A stretch of DNA of 64,000 nt. It comes from Robertkochia flava. Its GTDB lineage: Bacteria > Bacteroidota > Bacteroidia > Flavobacteriales > Flavobacteriaceae. A program made the translations under genes and the position numbers. Shown in pieces: positions 17,292-24,912 of the stretch. Under the pieces are notes generated by a model, which saw only the letters and a program-made list of their open reading frames with translations, searched no databases and had not been told where the DNA came from. Every line of letters begins with the position of its first letter. Position 1 is the stretch's first letter. Location of the stretch: contig NZ_JAINZT010000002.1 of assembly GCF_020166515.1 (NCBI RefSeq), positions 434,001 to 498,000 of the forward strand, written 5' to 3'.

Positions 17292-17702
17292 TTAGCAAAA
17301 ATCGTTGTAAGCATCCATCAGGTTCTCCGCGATCATTTCAGCAGGTCTGCCTTCGATGTGGTGACGCTCCAGCATGTGTACCAGTTCTCCGTCTTTAAAC
17401 AATGCCATACTCGGAGAAGAAGGAGGGAAGGGAAACATATAGCTTCTTGCCTTGTCGGTGGCCTCCCGGTCTACCCCGGCAAAAACAGTGTACAGGTTGT
17501 CTGGACGCTTGGCGTTCTGAAGGCTCATTTTGGCCCCCGGTCTGGCATTGGCCGCGGCACATCCGCATACCGAGTTTACTACAACAAGCGTGGTACCCTT
17601 CTGTGCAATGGCATTATCTACTTCTTCTACCGTTAAAAGTTCTGTAAACCCAACTGATGTCAGGTCTTCCTTCATGGGTTTTACTAATTCTGGTGGATAC
17701 AT
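17292..17702 (-). CDS. Bacilliredoxin (BrxA/BrxB, YphP/YqiW family)
   Basis: 136 residues, the usual size. MYPPELVKPMKEDLTSVGF is the family N-terminus and VVVNSVCGCAAANARPG carries the CGC redox motif. PFPPSSPSMALFKDGELVHM and ERHHIEGRPAEMI follow as in BrxA/B. Family members remove bacillithiol from S-bacillithiolated proteins under oxidative stress; the presence of bacillithiol in this organism is inferred. Monocistronic, with its own promoter and terminator. Confidence 0.93.
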   Translation of the reverse strand: MYPPELVKPMKEDLTSVGFTELLTVEEVDNAIAQKGTTLVVVNSVCGCAAANARPGAKMSLQNAKRPDNLYTVFAGVDREATDKARSYMFPFPPSSPSMALFKDGELVHMLERHHIEGRPAEMIAENLMDAYNDFC

Positions 17703-17726
17703 ATAATTCCTTTCTTTTTATGATGG

Positions 17727-17802
17727 GTGAACCTTTGTTCACGCCGGATTTATCTTTATAAATAAGATGTCGCAAATATATGGAAAAACATACACTCAAA
17801 AA
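17727..17802 (-). promoter_or_regulatory. Predicted bacilliredoxin promoter and structured leader
   Basis: Minus-strand TATATTTGC (17772-17780) matches the -7 consensus, with TTTTTG (17797-17802) 16 bases upstream as a possible -33. The ~65-base leader contains ATCTTatttatAAAGAT and the stem GTGAAC-AAAG-GTTCAC (17727-17742), 24 bases before the start codon. Confidence 0.55.
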
Positions 17803-18114
17803 TGCATTTTCGAGATTTCGATCGGGTTCACCGGTAAGGATGATTTCTGTAAAGGGTCCTGGAATTCAGCTTAAAACGTAGTGTTCGTTTTTAAATTTCA
17901 TAGCAATTGCACAGGGATTTTTTGGTCGGCATCTGTTTCAAAACCAAACTGGCCTGGTCTCGGGCAAGGGGGAGCATGGGAAACAGCAGGGATGGTGGTT
18001 AATGTACGGTGCCTGGTTCAGCCAGTTGGTAAATTTCTGCAGGTTGACAAACCTGCCATTGGAGGCACTTCCGGTAAGCCTTGGGTAAAAAAGTGTCGAA
18101 CGTTTCAGAAATAG
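17803..18114. other. Intergenic stretch without a recognised gene
   Basis: About 310 bases between the divergent bacilliredoxin and DnaJ-domain promoters. A 77-codon plus-strand open frame (17881-18114) exists but its translation is rich in Trp, Gly and Pro without any recognisable pattern. I see no convincing repeat or hairpin. Possibly eroded sequence. Confidence 0.5.
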
Positions 18115-18122
18115 TATATTTG
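18115..18122 (+). promoter_or_regulatory. Predicted -7 element of the DnaJ-domain gene
   Basis: TATATTTG, a full match to TAnnTTTG, 19 bases before the ATG at 18142. No clear -33. Confidence 0.5.
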
Positions 18123-18141
18123 GGCTCTCAATATTCAGGCT

Positions 18142-18873
18142 ATGTATAAATGGATTGCGGCTTTCATTGGCTATCTTTTGTATAGGATTCCGGGTGCAGT
18201 ACTCGGATTTTTTATCGGAAGTTTTATCGATGGTATCAAGGTGACCAAAGTGGATCCCGGTACGATTTTCGGGCAGAGTTCCCGATCGGTTTCTCCTGCT
18301 GATTTTGAGCTGAACCTGCTCTCCCTTTGTTCTATTGTGATCAAGGCTGACGGACGGGTAAACACCACAGAACTCGATTATGTTCGCAGGTATTTTGTTT
18401 CGACCTATGGAAAAGAAAAGGCCAATGCCATTTTCCGGACCTTTAATGAAGTGGTTAAGAACAGGGAGATCAATGCCCAGCGTATTTGCGGGTATCTCAA
18501 CACCCGGATAGGTTATGAAGTTCGTTTGCAGCTGGTCCATTTTCTCTTTGGGATCGCGGCCGCAGATGGTGTGGTAAGCGAACGTGAAAGTGAAAAGATC
18601 CATGATATTGCCGGCTTTTTCCGGATCAGCTATCGCGATTTTGAAAGCGTGAAGGCCATGTTTGTTAAGTCGGCAGATAACGCCTACAAGATCCTGGAAA
18701 TTGATGCCTCTGCCACCGACGCCGAAGTGAAAAAAGCCTACCGGCAAATGGTTAAAAAGTACCACCCGGACAAGGTGCGTTCTGAAGATGAGGCCATTAA
18801 AAAAGGTGCTGAAGACAAATTCAGGGAAGTGCAAAGGGCCTATGAGCAAATTCAGTCTGAAAGGGGGTTTTAA
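18142..18873 (+). CDS. DjlA-like membrane co-chaperone (TerB plus DnaJ domain)
   Basis: 243 residues. An N-terminal hydrophobic segment (AAFIGYLLYRIPGAVLGFFIG) with glycines resembles the dimerising anchor of DjlA. The middle (about 55-165) is a TerB-like helical domain (LCSIVIKADGRVNTTELDYV, FGIAAADGVVSEREsEKI). The C-terminus is a J-domain (AYKILEIDASATDAEVKKAY) with the essential HPD in KYHPDKV. The J-domain implies stimulation of DnaK at the membrane surface. The order of domains is the same as in DjlA of Proteobacteria. Confidence 0.93.
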   Translation: MYKWIAAFIGYLLYRIPGAVLGFFIGSFIDGIKVTKVDPGTIFGQSSRSVSPADFELNLLSLCSIVIKADGRVNTTELDYVRRYFVSTYGKEKANAIFRTFNEVVKNREINAQRICGYLNTRIGYEVRLQLVHFLFGIAAADGVVSERESEKIHDIAGFFRISYRDFESVKAMFVKSADNAYKILEIDASATDAEVKKAYRQMVKKYHPDKVRSEDEAIKKGAEDKFREVQRAYEQIQSERGF

Positions 18874-18920
18874 GCAGTTGAAGTAAGGATTCAAAATTAT
18901 TTCTTTAACAGAAAAAATTG

Positions 18921-18928
18921 TAAGTTTG
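18921..18928 (+). promoter_or_regulatory. Predicted -7 element of the HupE/UreJ-like gene
   Basis: TAAGTTTG, full TAnnTTTG match, 29 bases before the start at 18958. No clear -33. Confidence 0.45.
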
Positions 18929-18957
18929 GCCTTACCTGAATCTAACCTGAAAACATT

Positions 18958-19545
18958 ATGGCCGACTTTTGGTTTTACTTTAAACTCGGACTTACACACG
19001 TCCTGGATATCAACGCCTACGATCATATCCTGTTCCTAATTGCACTCACGGTTCCATACACCTTTAAAGACTGGAAAAAAACACTTTGGCTCGTCACGGT
19101 CTTTACCATAGGGCATTCGGTAAGTCTGATCCTTGCCTCCTATAACGTGGTATCTGTAAATGCAGCCTGGGTAGAGTTCCTGATCCCGGTAACTATTGTA
19201 TTAACAGCGCTGTTCAATGTGTTTACGGCGGGGAAAGGCCCGAGAAAGGAAAAGATCGGTCTGAACTTTTTTGTGACCCTTTTCTTTGGATTGATCCACG
19301 GACTCGGATTCTCGAGCTTTTTCAGGATGAATGTCGAGGGAAGAGATAACAAACTGCTCACCCTGGAGGAATTCGCGTTGGGTGTGGAGGCAGCCCAGGT
19401 TGTCGTAGTGCTTTTGGTGCTGCTTCTTGGATTTATGATGCAAACGGTATTCCGTTTTAATAAAAGAGATTGGGTGATGGTGATCTCTTCTGTGGTCATA
19501 GGGATAGCCTTGCCCATACTGAGAGACACCTATCTGGTTTTATAG
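18958..19545 (+). CDS. HupE/UreJ-like membrane protein
   Basis: 195 residues with about six hydrophobic helices. The motif GLTHVLDINAYDHILFLIAL followed by HSVSLILA, and later FFGLIHGLGFSSFF, matches the HupE/UreJ_2 group with its intramembrane histidines (H17, H26 region, and GLIHGLGF). HupE/UreJ proteins are implicated in nickel or cobalt entry, but this subgroup is common in organisms lacking urease or hydrogenase, so its metal is unproven. Monocistronic with a terminator downstream. Confidence 0.85.
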   Translation: MADFWFYFKLGLTHVLDINAYDHILFLIALTVPYTFKDWKKTLWLVTVFTIGHSVSLILASYNVVSVNAAWVEFLIPVTIVLTALFNVFTAGKGPRKEKIGLNFFVTLFFGLIHGLGFSSFFRMNVEGRDNKLLTLEEFALGVEAAQVVVVLLVLLLGFMMQTVFRFNKRDWVMVISSVVIGIALPILRDTYLVL

Positions 19546-19613
19546 GAAAATTTTAATAGGTATAAGGTTGTAAATCAGTGGCAAACCTCATATCTTCGTT
19601 ATTAATCAGATCA

Positions 19614-19648
19614 AGCAACCTATTGTCTTAGATAGCGTTGCTTTTTTT
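19614..19648 (+). terminator. Hairpin with T7 between the HupE-like gene and dCMP deaminase
   Basis: AGCAACCTAT pairs with ATAGcGTTGCT around an 8-base loop, followed by TTTTTT. It probably ends the HupE-like transcript. A possible promoter (TTG at 19568-19570, TATCTTCG at 19591-19598) lies upstream of it, so it could instead attenuate the dCMP deaminase transcript. Confidence 0.75.
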
Positions 19649-19663
19649 GACCCGAATTTACTT

Positions 19664-20098
19664 ATGTCTGAAAAAAAACAGAGGAAGTATGACAAAGCCT
19701 ATTTACGCATGGCCCAGGAATGGGGGAAACTGTCATACTGTAAACGAAAGCAGGTAGGGGCTATTATTGTTAAAGACCGGATGATCATTTCTGACGGTTA
19801 TAACGGGACTCCGACAGGGTTTGAGAATTTTTGTGAAGATGAGGAAGGCTATACCAAGTGGTATGTACTTCACGCGGAGGCCAATGCCATATTAAAGGTG
19901 GCTTCTTCCACACAATCCTGTAAAGGTTCTACCTTGTATATTACCCTTTCTCCATGTAAGGAATGCAGTAAGCTTGTGCATCAGGCCGGTATTACGCGGG
20001 TTGTCTATCATCGTGCATACAAAGATGATTCCGGAATGCAGTTTCTCTCAAAAGCAGGAGTTGAACTGGTTCATATGCCGGACTTAGAAGACGATTAA
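19664..20098 (+). CDS. Deoxycytidylate (dCMP) deaminase
   Basis: 144 residues of the zinc-dependent cytidine/dCMP deaminase superfamily. MAQEWGKLSYCKRKQVGAII, DGYNGTPTGFENFCED and the zinc motif HAEANAI with PCKECSK are typical of ComEB-like dCMP deaminases, which convert dCMP to dUMP for thymidylate synthesis. The Zn ligands are the His of HAE and the two Cys of PCxxC. The downstream protease gene begins immediately after its stop (TAAATG), so the two are co-transcribed. Confidence 0.9.
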   Translation: MSEKKQRKYDKAYLRMAQEWGKLSYCKRKQVGAIIVKDRMIISDGYNGTPTGFENFCEDEEGYTKWYVLHAEANAILKVASSTQSCKGSTLYITLSPCKECSKLVHQAGITRVVYHRAYKDDSGMQFLSKAGVELVHMPDLEDD

Positions 20099-21694
20099 AT
20101 GAAGAAAATATATTATTTATTACCGCTTATTCTCGCAGTGGCATTCTCTCTGGGCTTGTTCATTGGGGGAAAGCTCAATTTTAACGATACCCCCGAGAAA
20201 CTTTTTTCCACCAATTCCAAAAAGGATAAGCTCAACAGGCTCATCGATTATATCGATTATGAATATGTCGATGAGGTCAATACCGATAGTATTGTTGATG
20301 TAACAGTAAACAATATCCTGGATAAGCTGGATCCACATTCCGTATATATCCCAAAACAGGAGGCCGAACGGGTCGCTGAGAATATGAAAGGCGATTACGT
20401 AGGGGTTGGGGTGAGCTTCCATATGTATAAGGATAGCCTCGCTGTGATCCGGGCCATAGAAGGAGGTCCAAGTATGGAGGCGGGGATTCTTCCCGGAGAC
20501 AGGATACTGATGGCTGATGCGGATACCTTGTATGGGAAGCACCTCAGCAATGATGAGGTGGTAAGCAGGTTGAAAGGCATGGCTAACACTCCGGTGAATC
20601 TGCAGATATACCGGAAAAGTGAAGACAGGTACCTGAATGTAAAAATTAACCGGTCCAGGGTGCCCATAGCAAGTCTTGATGCGTATTACATGCTGAGCAG
20701 TGATCTGGGTTATATCCGTTTGAACCGGTTCGCAGAAAGTACCTATAAGGAATTCAAGGAAGCCCTTAAAAAACTGAAATCGTTGGGGATGACCAAACTT
20801 GCCCTCGATCTTCGCGACAATCCGGGGGGTTACCTGGGAATTGCCGAACAGATTGCCGATGAATTTCTTGAGTCCAAAAAACTCATGCTCTTTACCCGGA
20901 ACAAGAGTGGGGCAGTAGAACAATCCTTCGCCACCCGAAGAGGCGATTTCGAAGATGGGGAAGTGTTTGTCATGCTGAATGAAAAGTCGGCCTCTGCAAG
21001 TGAGATCGTGGCCGGAGCGCTACAGGACAACGACAGGGGGACCATCGTGGGCAGGCGGTCTTTCGGAAAAGGACTTGTGCAGCGGGAAATGGAGCTGGGT
21101 GACGGGTCTTCTGTAAGACTCACCGTATCGCGGTATTATACCCCCACCGGAAGGTCCATACAGCGCTCTTACGAAAACGGTTCCGACGATTATTATGAGC
21201 GCTTTTTTAAAAGATATGAAAACGGAGAATTATATTCTGCTGACAGCATTCAGGTCGCTGACTCGCTGATCTTCCGCACGCCTAAGGGTAAGATAGTATA
21301 CGGAGGCGGAGGGATCATACCGGACATCTTTGTCCCCCTCGAGGAAACCAGGGAAGAAAATTTCTTCAATACCATGGTTTTCGAATCCGGGTATATGTCC
21401 TTCTATGTGTTTGAATACCTGGATCAGCACCGGGAATTGTTTCTGGGTATGGATTTCCAGACCTTTAAGAAAGAAGTAACCATTGATCCTGCGCTGGTAA
21501 GAGGCTTTTCGGATTACCTGAGTTATAGAAAACTCGAGTTTGACCTTGAAAAATACAGCGACAACCTTGAATTATATCTCAAAGCCACAATTGCCGAGCA
21601 ACTCTTTGGAAAAAATGCCTATGAGCAGATCCTCAGGGAAAATGACCCGATGATCAGGGCAGTGGTGGATATCAGCAAAAAAGAAAATTTATAA
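20099..21694 (+). CDS. S41-family C-terminal processing protease
   Basis: 531 residues. An N-terminal membrane anchor or signal (YYLLPLILAVAFSLGLFIGG) exports it to the periplasm. A PDZ domain covers about 90-180 (GVGVSFHMYKDSLAVIRAI, GILPGDRILMADAD). The protease domain has LDLRDNPGGYL, the catalytic Ser in SASASEIVAGAL and the catalytic Lys in RRSFGKGLVQ. The ~130-residue C-terminal extension after PDIFVPLEETREE is common in Bacteroidota members. It likely trims or degrades periplasmic proteins. Confidence 0.93.
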   Translation: MKKIYYLLPLILAVAFSLGLFIGGKLNFNDTPEKLFSTNSKKDKLNRLIDYIDYEYVDEVNTDSIVDVTVNNILDKLDPHSVYIPKQEAERVAENMKGDYVGVGVSFHMYKDSLAVIRAIEGGPSMEAGILPGDRILMADADTLYGKHLSNDEVVSRLKGMANTPVNLQIYRKSEDRYLNVKINRSRVPIASLDAYYMLSSDLGYIRLNRFAESTYKEFKEALKKLKSLGMTKLALDLRDNPGGYLGIAEQIADEFLESKKLMLFTRNKSGAVEQSFATRRGDFEDGEVFVMLNEKSASASEIVAGALQDNDRGTIVGRRSFGKGLVQREMELGDGSSVRLTVSRYYTPTGRSIQRSYENGSDDYYERFFKRYENGELYSADSIQVADSLIFRTPKGKIVYGGGGIIPDIFVPLEETREENFFNTMVFESGYMSFYVFEYLDQHRELFLGMDFQTFKKEVTIDPALVRGFSDYLSYRKLEFDLEKYSDNLELYLKATIAEQLFGKNAYEQILRENDPMIRAVVDISKKENL

Positions 21695-21708
21695 GCTATC
21701 CCCCGAGG

Positions 21709-22317
21709 CTACACCAATTTATCGTGTACTTTGGTGTGCTCCCCGTTATTCCATTGGGTAAGAATGTCGGTGGCCACCTGTGCCCCGCTGCCTGCAGCAA
21801 TAGCGAACTGACTGCGCCATCCTGCCAGGGTTCCTGCCACCCATAATCCTGGGAAAACCAGGTGATTCTCATTTCTCAACTGGATCCGATTCTTGGATGC
21901 CGGAGACAGGGCATGAGGTGCTATATAGGATTCCAGACCTTTAATGGTGAACAGATCGGTGTATCCTACTGCAATAACAACCTTTTCGGCCTCGTAGATC
22001 CCTTTGTTGGTGGTGACCTCGAAATGGCCCTCCGAACCGGATACAGCAGTTACCTTTTCCTTATGGATCTGATCAATATGAGGGTAAAGTTCTTGCAATT
22101 GCTCCTGTCCCTGTTTGAGGATATCCTTTCCCAGGGTTCCCGGTTTTAAACCAAGCACATTGTTAAACAATGCATTTTGAAGATGGGAAGCCTTCTGGTG
22201 CATAACAATGCCGGTGCGCTTTCCGGCGGCGTATGGTTTGTTTACAGCCGACCCGATAACCAAAGCACATTGCATGCCTGCCGCCCCGCCTCCAATAATC
22301 AAAAGATCGTATTTCAT
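21709..22317 (-). CDS. Single-domain NAD(P)/FAD-binding oxidoreductase (thioredoxin-reductase-like)
   Basis: 202 residues, much shorter than thioredoxin reductase (~310). DLLIIGGGAAGMQCALVIG is the FAD Rossmann motif, VVIAVGYTDL and FPGLWVAGTLAGWRSQFAIAA the second flavin-binding site. The inserted NADPH domain with its CxxC is absent, so it cannot reduce thioredoxin in the classical way. Short proteins of this form recur in Bacteroidota, so this may not be decay. Its start overlaps the upstream small membrane protein by 4 bases. The substrate is unknown. Confidence 0.8.
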   Translation of the reverse strand: MKYDLLIIGGGAAGMQCALVIGSAVNKPYAAGKRTGIVMHQKASHLQNALFNNVLGLKPGTLGKDILKQGQEQLQELYPHIDQIHKEKVTAVSGSEGHFEVTTNKGIYEAEKVVIAVGYTDLFTIKGLESYIAPHALSPASKNRIQLRNENHLVFPGLWVAGTLAGWRSQFAIAAGSGAQVATDILTQWNNGEHTKVHDKLV

Positions 22318-22517
22318 TTCTTTCCTTTCACTTTGTCCTGGATTTGTCTGGAGATGCTAAGGATCACCAGCAGGAGAATAGCACAAAGGGATGCTACTAC
22401 CCCGATAATGGCTACCGTGCTGTCTCCCTCGAAGGGATTGCTGAAGTCAATTAGCGTGGCATTGTAGATAACCAGGGCAAATGCAAGTACGATAAGAACG
22501 ATATTAAAAATTTTCAT
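22314..22517 (-). CDS. Small two-helix membrane protein, function unknown
   Basis: 67 residues: hydrophobic helix at 2-22, a short polar loop (DFSNPFEGDST), a second helix at 34-54 and a basic tail ending KVKGKK, predicted to face the cytoplasm. It overlaps the flavoprotein gene by 4 bases (ATGA), so the two are translated together. It might anchor the flavoprotein at the membrane; this is inference. Confidence 0.7.
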   Translation of the reverse strand: MKIFNIVLIVLAFALVIYNATLIDFSNPFEGDSTVAIIGVVASLCAILLLVILSISRQIQDKVKGKK

Positions 22518-22526
22518 AGCTGTTTT

Positions 22527-23099
22527 TTATAGTAGTCCTGAAATGTTACTGGTAAACAGTTTTACAGAGATCGCCAGGAGAATAACTCCGAATACTTTTC
22601 GGATCACCGATAAACCGGATTTTCCCATAACCCTTTCGATCTTTTTCGAAGACTTCAGGATAATATACACAAAGATAATATTAGCCAGGATGGCCACAAT
22701 AATATTTTCGACATGATATTCTGCTCTTAACGACAGGATAGAGGTTAATGTACCGGCTCCTGCAATAAGAGGAAATGCCAGGGGTACAATTGAGGCGGTT
22801 TCCGGAGCATCATCCTTGTAGAGGGTAATGCCCAGGATCATTTCAAGTGCCAGAAAAAATATGATAAAACTACCGGCTACAGCAAAAGAATTCACATCGA
22901 TACCGATGAGCTTAAGAATTTCTTCCCCGATAAAAAGGAAGGCGATCATGATCACGGCAGCCACTACCGAAGCTTTTTCAGATTCGATATGACCAACCTT
23001 TGCTCTGAGGCCTACAATGATGGGTACACTGCCAATAATATCGATCACAGCGAACAGGATCATAGTTGCCGGAAGGATTTCGGAAATGCTGAAATTCAT
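22527..23099 (-). CDS. MarC-family integral membrane protein
   Basis: 190 residues from the ATG at 23099 (MNFSISEILPATMILFAVID); the longer frame to 23234 would cross the promoter of the divergent DUF3109 gene. Six hydrophobic helices; DIIGSVPIIVGLRA, FAVAGSFIIFFLALEMILG and PLAFPLIAGAGTLTSIL are typical of MarC/UPF0056 (YhgN-like). Function is unresolved, since the original link to multiple antibiotic resistance was withdrawn. Nine bases separate it from the small membrane protein gene, so the three minus-strand genes form an operon. Confidence 0.88.
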   Translation of the reverse strand: MNFSISEILPATMILFAVIDIIGSVPIIVGLRAKVGHIESEKASVVAAVIMIAFLFIGEEILKLIGIDVNSFAVAGSFIIFFLALEMILGITLYKDDAPETASIVPLAFPLIAGAGTLTSILSLRAEYHVENIIVAILANIIFVYIILKSSKKIERVMGKSGLSVIRKVFGVILLAISVKLFTSNISGLL

Positions 23100-23213
23100 G
23101 GACTTAGGGTTTTTTAAAATCGGCTGCAAAATTAATAATAAGTTCGGGATAGACATCAATAAATAGTTAAATTTTACCGGGTTGTTAAGGGAAAATATCC
23201 AGAGAAAACGAGG

Positions 23214-23221
23214 TATCTTTG
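23214..23221 (+). promoter_or_regulatory. Predicted -7 element directly before the DUF3109 gene (leaderless?)
   Basis: TATCTTTG (then C) ends 4 bases before the ATG at 23226. The usual distance from this element to the transcription start would place the RNA 5' end at or next to the start codon. Confidence 0.5.
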
Positions 23222-23225
23222 CAGC

Positions 23226-23795
23226 ATGTTTCAACTTGGGAAAAGTATAATTTCGGAAGAGATCATAGAAAATGATTTCGTTTGCAACCTCAACGCCTGT
23301 AAAGGGGCTTGTTGTGTGGAGGGGGAAGCGGGTGCTCCTTTGGAAGAGGAAGAACTGAAAGTTCTCGACGACATTTATGCGGAGGTAAAACCTTTTTTAC
23401 GGCCTGAGGGTATTGAAGCCATAGCACAGCAGGGTCGGTATGTAAAGGGAGCAGATGGAGAGTGGGAAACCCCGCTGGTGAACGGCTCGGAATGTGCCTA
23501 TGTGACATTTGATGAAAAAGGTACTGCCCTTTGTGGGATCGAGGAGGCCTATAACCAGGGGAAGATCGACTGGAAAAAACCGCTTTCCTGCCATCTCTAT
23601 CCCGTGCGGGTAAAGCAATACGCGGAATTCTCCGCTGTTAATTATCACAAGTGGTATATCTGCGACGATGCCTGTACCCTTGGGAAGGAGCTTGGCGTTC
23701 CGGTGTATAAGTTCGTCAAGGAAGCCCTCATCCGTAAGTTCGGACAGGAGTGGTATGATGAACTGGAGGAAGTTGCCAGTCAGTTAAAGTCCTGA
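23226..23795 (+). CDS. DUF3109 cysteine-cluster protein
   Basis: 189 residues. The N-terminus IIENDFVCNLNACKGACC, then ECAYVTFDEKG, ALCGIEEAY and PLSCHLYPVRV give a YkgJ-like Cys-rich cluster (CNLNACKGACC...C...C...C) that probably binds zinc or an Fe-S cluster. The start MFQLGKSIISEEI is the conserved family start, so the ATG at 23226 is reliable even though it is only 4 bases from the -7 element. Function is unknown. Confidence 0.88.
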   Translation: MFQLGKSIISEEIIENDFVCNLNACKGACCVEGEAGAPLEEEELKVLDDIYAEVKPFLRPEGIEAIAQQGRYVKGADGEWETPLVNGSECAYVTFDEKGTALCGIEEAYNQGKIDWKKPLSCHLYPVRVKQYAEFSAVNYHKWYICDDACTLGKELGVPVYKFVKEALIRKFGQEWYDELEEVASQLKS

Positions 23796-23881
23796 TGGGG
23801 CAATCACCACGGTTGTTTTACCAGACCAGTATTTCCGCCCCGTTCTTTCTATTGTGAACCTGACTTTTTAAACCGGTATAT

Positions 23882-24892
23882 ATGTACGGTAGTTTAAAAG
23901 GATGGCCCATATTCAAGGAAATACTTCCCATACTGCTGCTGGGGGTGTTCTTCGTTGCATGCAAAGAACAAAACATCCGGGAAAAACAAGCCGGAAAAAC
24001 GGAGAAGCAGGGTATAGCAGAGATACTTGTCGAAAACAGGGAAGGGGAGGCTGAGTATGTTACCCGGCATATGGAATTTACCGGGCCCGATACCCTGAAT
24101 TCCGGATGGAACCACCTGAAATATGTAAACCTTTCTTCTGAACCCCATTTTATAGTTCTTGAAAAGCTGCCCGATAGTATCGGTATGGAACGATACCTCG
24201 AGGAAGTGATCCCTGTTTTTCAGCAGGCCGGTGACCTGATCTTTAAAGGGAAGCGCGATAGCGGACTCACGGTCTTAATGAACCTCCCTTCCTGGTTTTA
24301 TAAGGTGCGCTATTGTGGCGGGGTGGGGTTAACGTCTGCCGGAGAGGTAGGTCGAAGTACGGTGTATCTCGAACCGGGCACCTATGTTATGGAGTGTTAC
24401 CTGAAGATGCCGGATGGAAGTTTTCACTCTTCCATGGGTATGGTAAAGCAAATCAGGGTTTCCGAAACCGAGGGGCCGGGACGCCCTCCATTAAAGGCGC
24501 TTCCTGTGGTCATATCCCGGCAAAAAGGAATTGAGTTTGATCGCCGACTAAAGGCCGGTGTCCATAATTTTTCGGTGTATTTCAGGGATCAATCGGTGCA
24601 CGGACATTTACTTGGGCATGATGTTCACCTGGCAAAGGTGGAAAGGGCTGACGCCCTGGAATCGGTTCTGGCGTGGATGGACTGGAGCCGCACCGGAGGA
24701 TTGCAATCTCCTGCTCCCATCGGAATCAACTTTCTTGGCGGGATACAGGAACTCCCAATGGGCAAAACCGGGTATTTTCATGCGAATCTTACGCCCGGCA
24801 ATTATATCCTTATCGCCGAGGTGCCGGAACCTGACACGAAAAGGATGGTAGTGTCTTTTCAGGTAGATCCGGTTGGGGAACCGGCAGAATAA
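23882..24892 (+). CDS. Lipoprotein with two cupredoxin-like repeats, uncharacterised
   Basis: 336 residues. Signal with lipobox around FFVAC (Cys near 27). Two similar halves: SGWNHLKYVNLSSEPHFIVL ... VYLEPGTYVMECYLKMPDG in the first, and AGVHNFSVYFRDQSVHGHLL ... ANLTPGNYILIAEVPEPDT in the second. The LxPGxYxxxCxxxxxDGxxHxxxGM pattern resembles plastocyanin-like folds. The first half keeps Cys, His and Met near the classical ligand order (C, H, M in ECYLKMPDGSFHSSMGM); the second half has lost them. Copper binding is a guess. It starts 86 bases after the DUF3109 gene. Confidence 0.6.
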   Translation: MYGSLKGWPIFKEILPILLLGVFFVACKEQNIREKQAGKTEKQGIAEILVENREGEAEYVTRHMEFTGPDTLNSGWNHLKYVNLSSEPHFIVLEKLPDSIGMERYLEEVIPVFQQAGDLIFKGKRDSGLTVLMNLPSWFYKVRYCGGVGLTSAGEVGRSTVYLEPGTYVMECYLKMPDGSFHSSMGMVKQIRVSETEGPGRPPLKALPVVISRQKGIEFDRRLKAGVHNFSVYFRDQSVHGHLLGHDVHLAKVERADALESVLAWMDWSRTGGLQSPAPIGINFLGGIQELPMGKTGYFHANLTPGNYILIAEVPEPDTKRMVVSFQVDPVGEPAE

Positions 24893-24912
24893 CTGTTAAG
24901 ATCAGAAAAGGG

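Noticed and set aside
17881-18114. 77-codon plus-strand frame upstream of the DnaJ gene
   Set aside because: No start signal, no family pattern; it ends at the promoter of the next gene.
17938-19026. 362-codon open frame on the minus strand
   Set aside because: It is antisense to the DnaJ/TerB gene and part of the HupE-like gene, both with clear domains; the translation has no recognisable motif.
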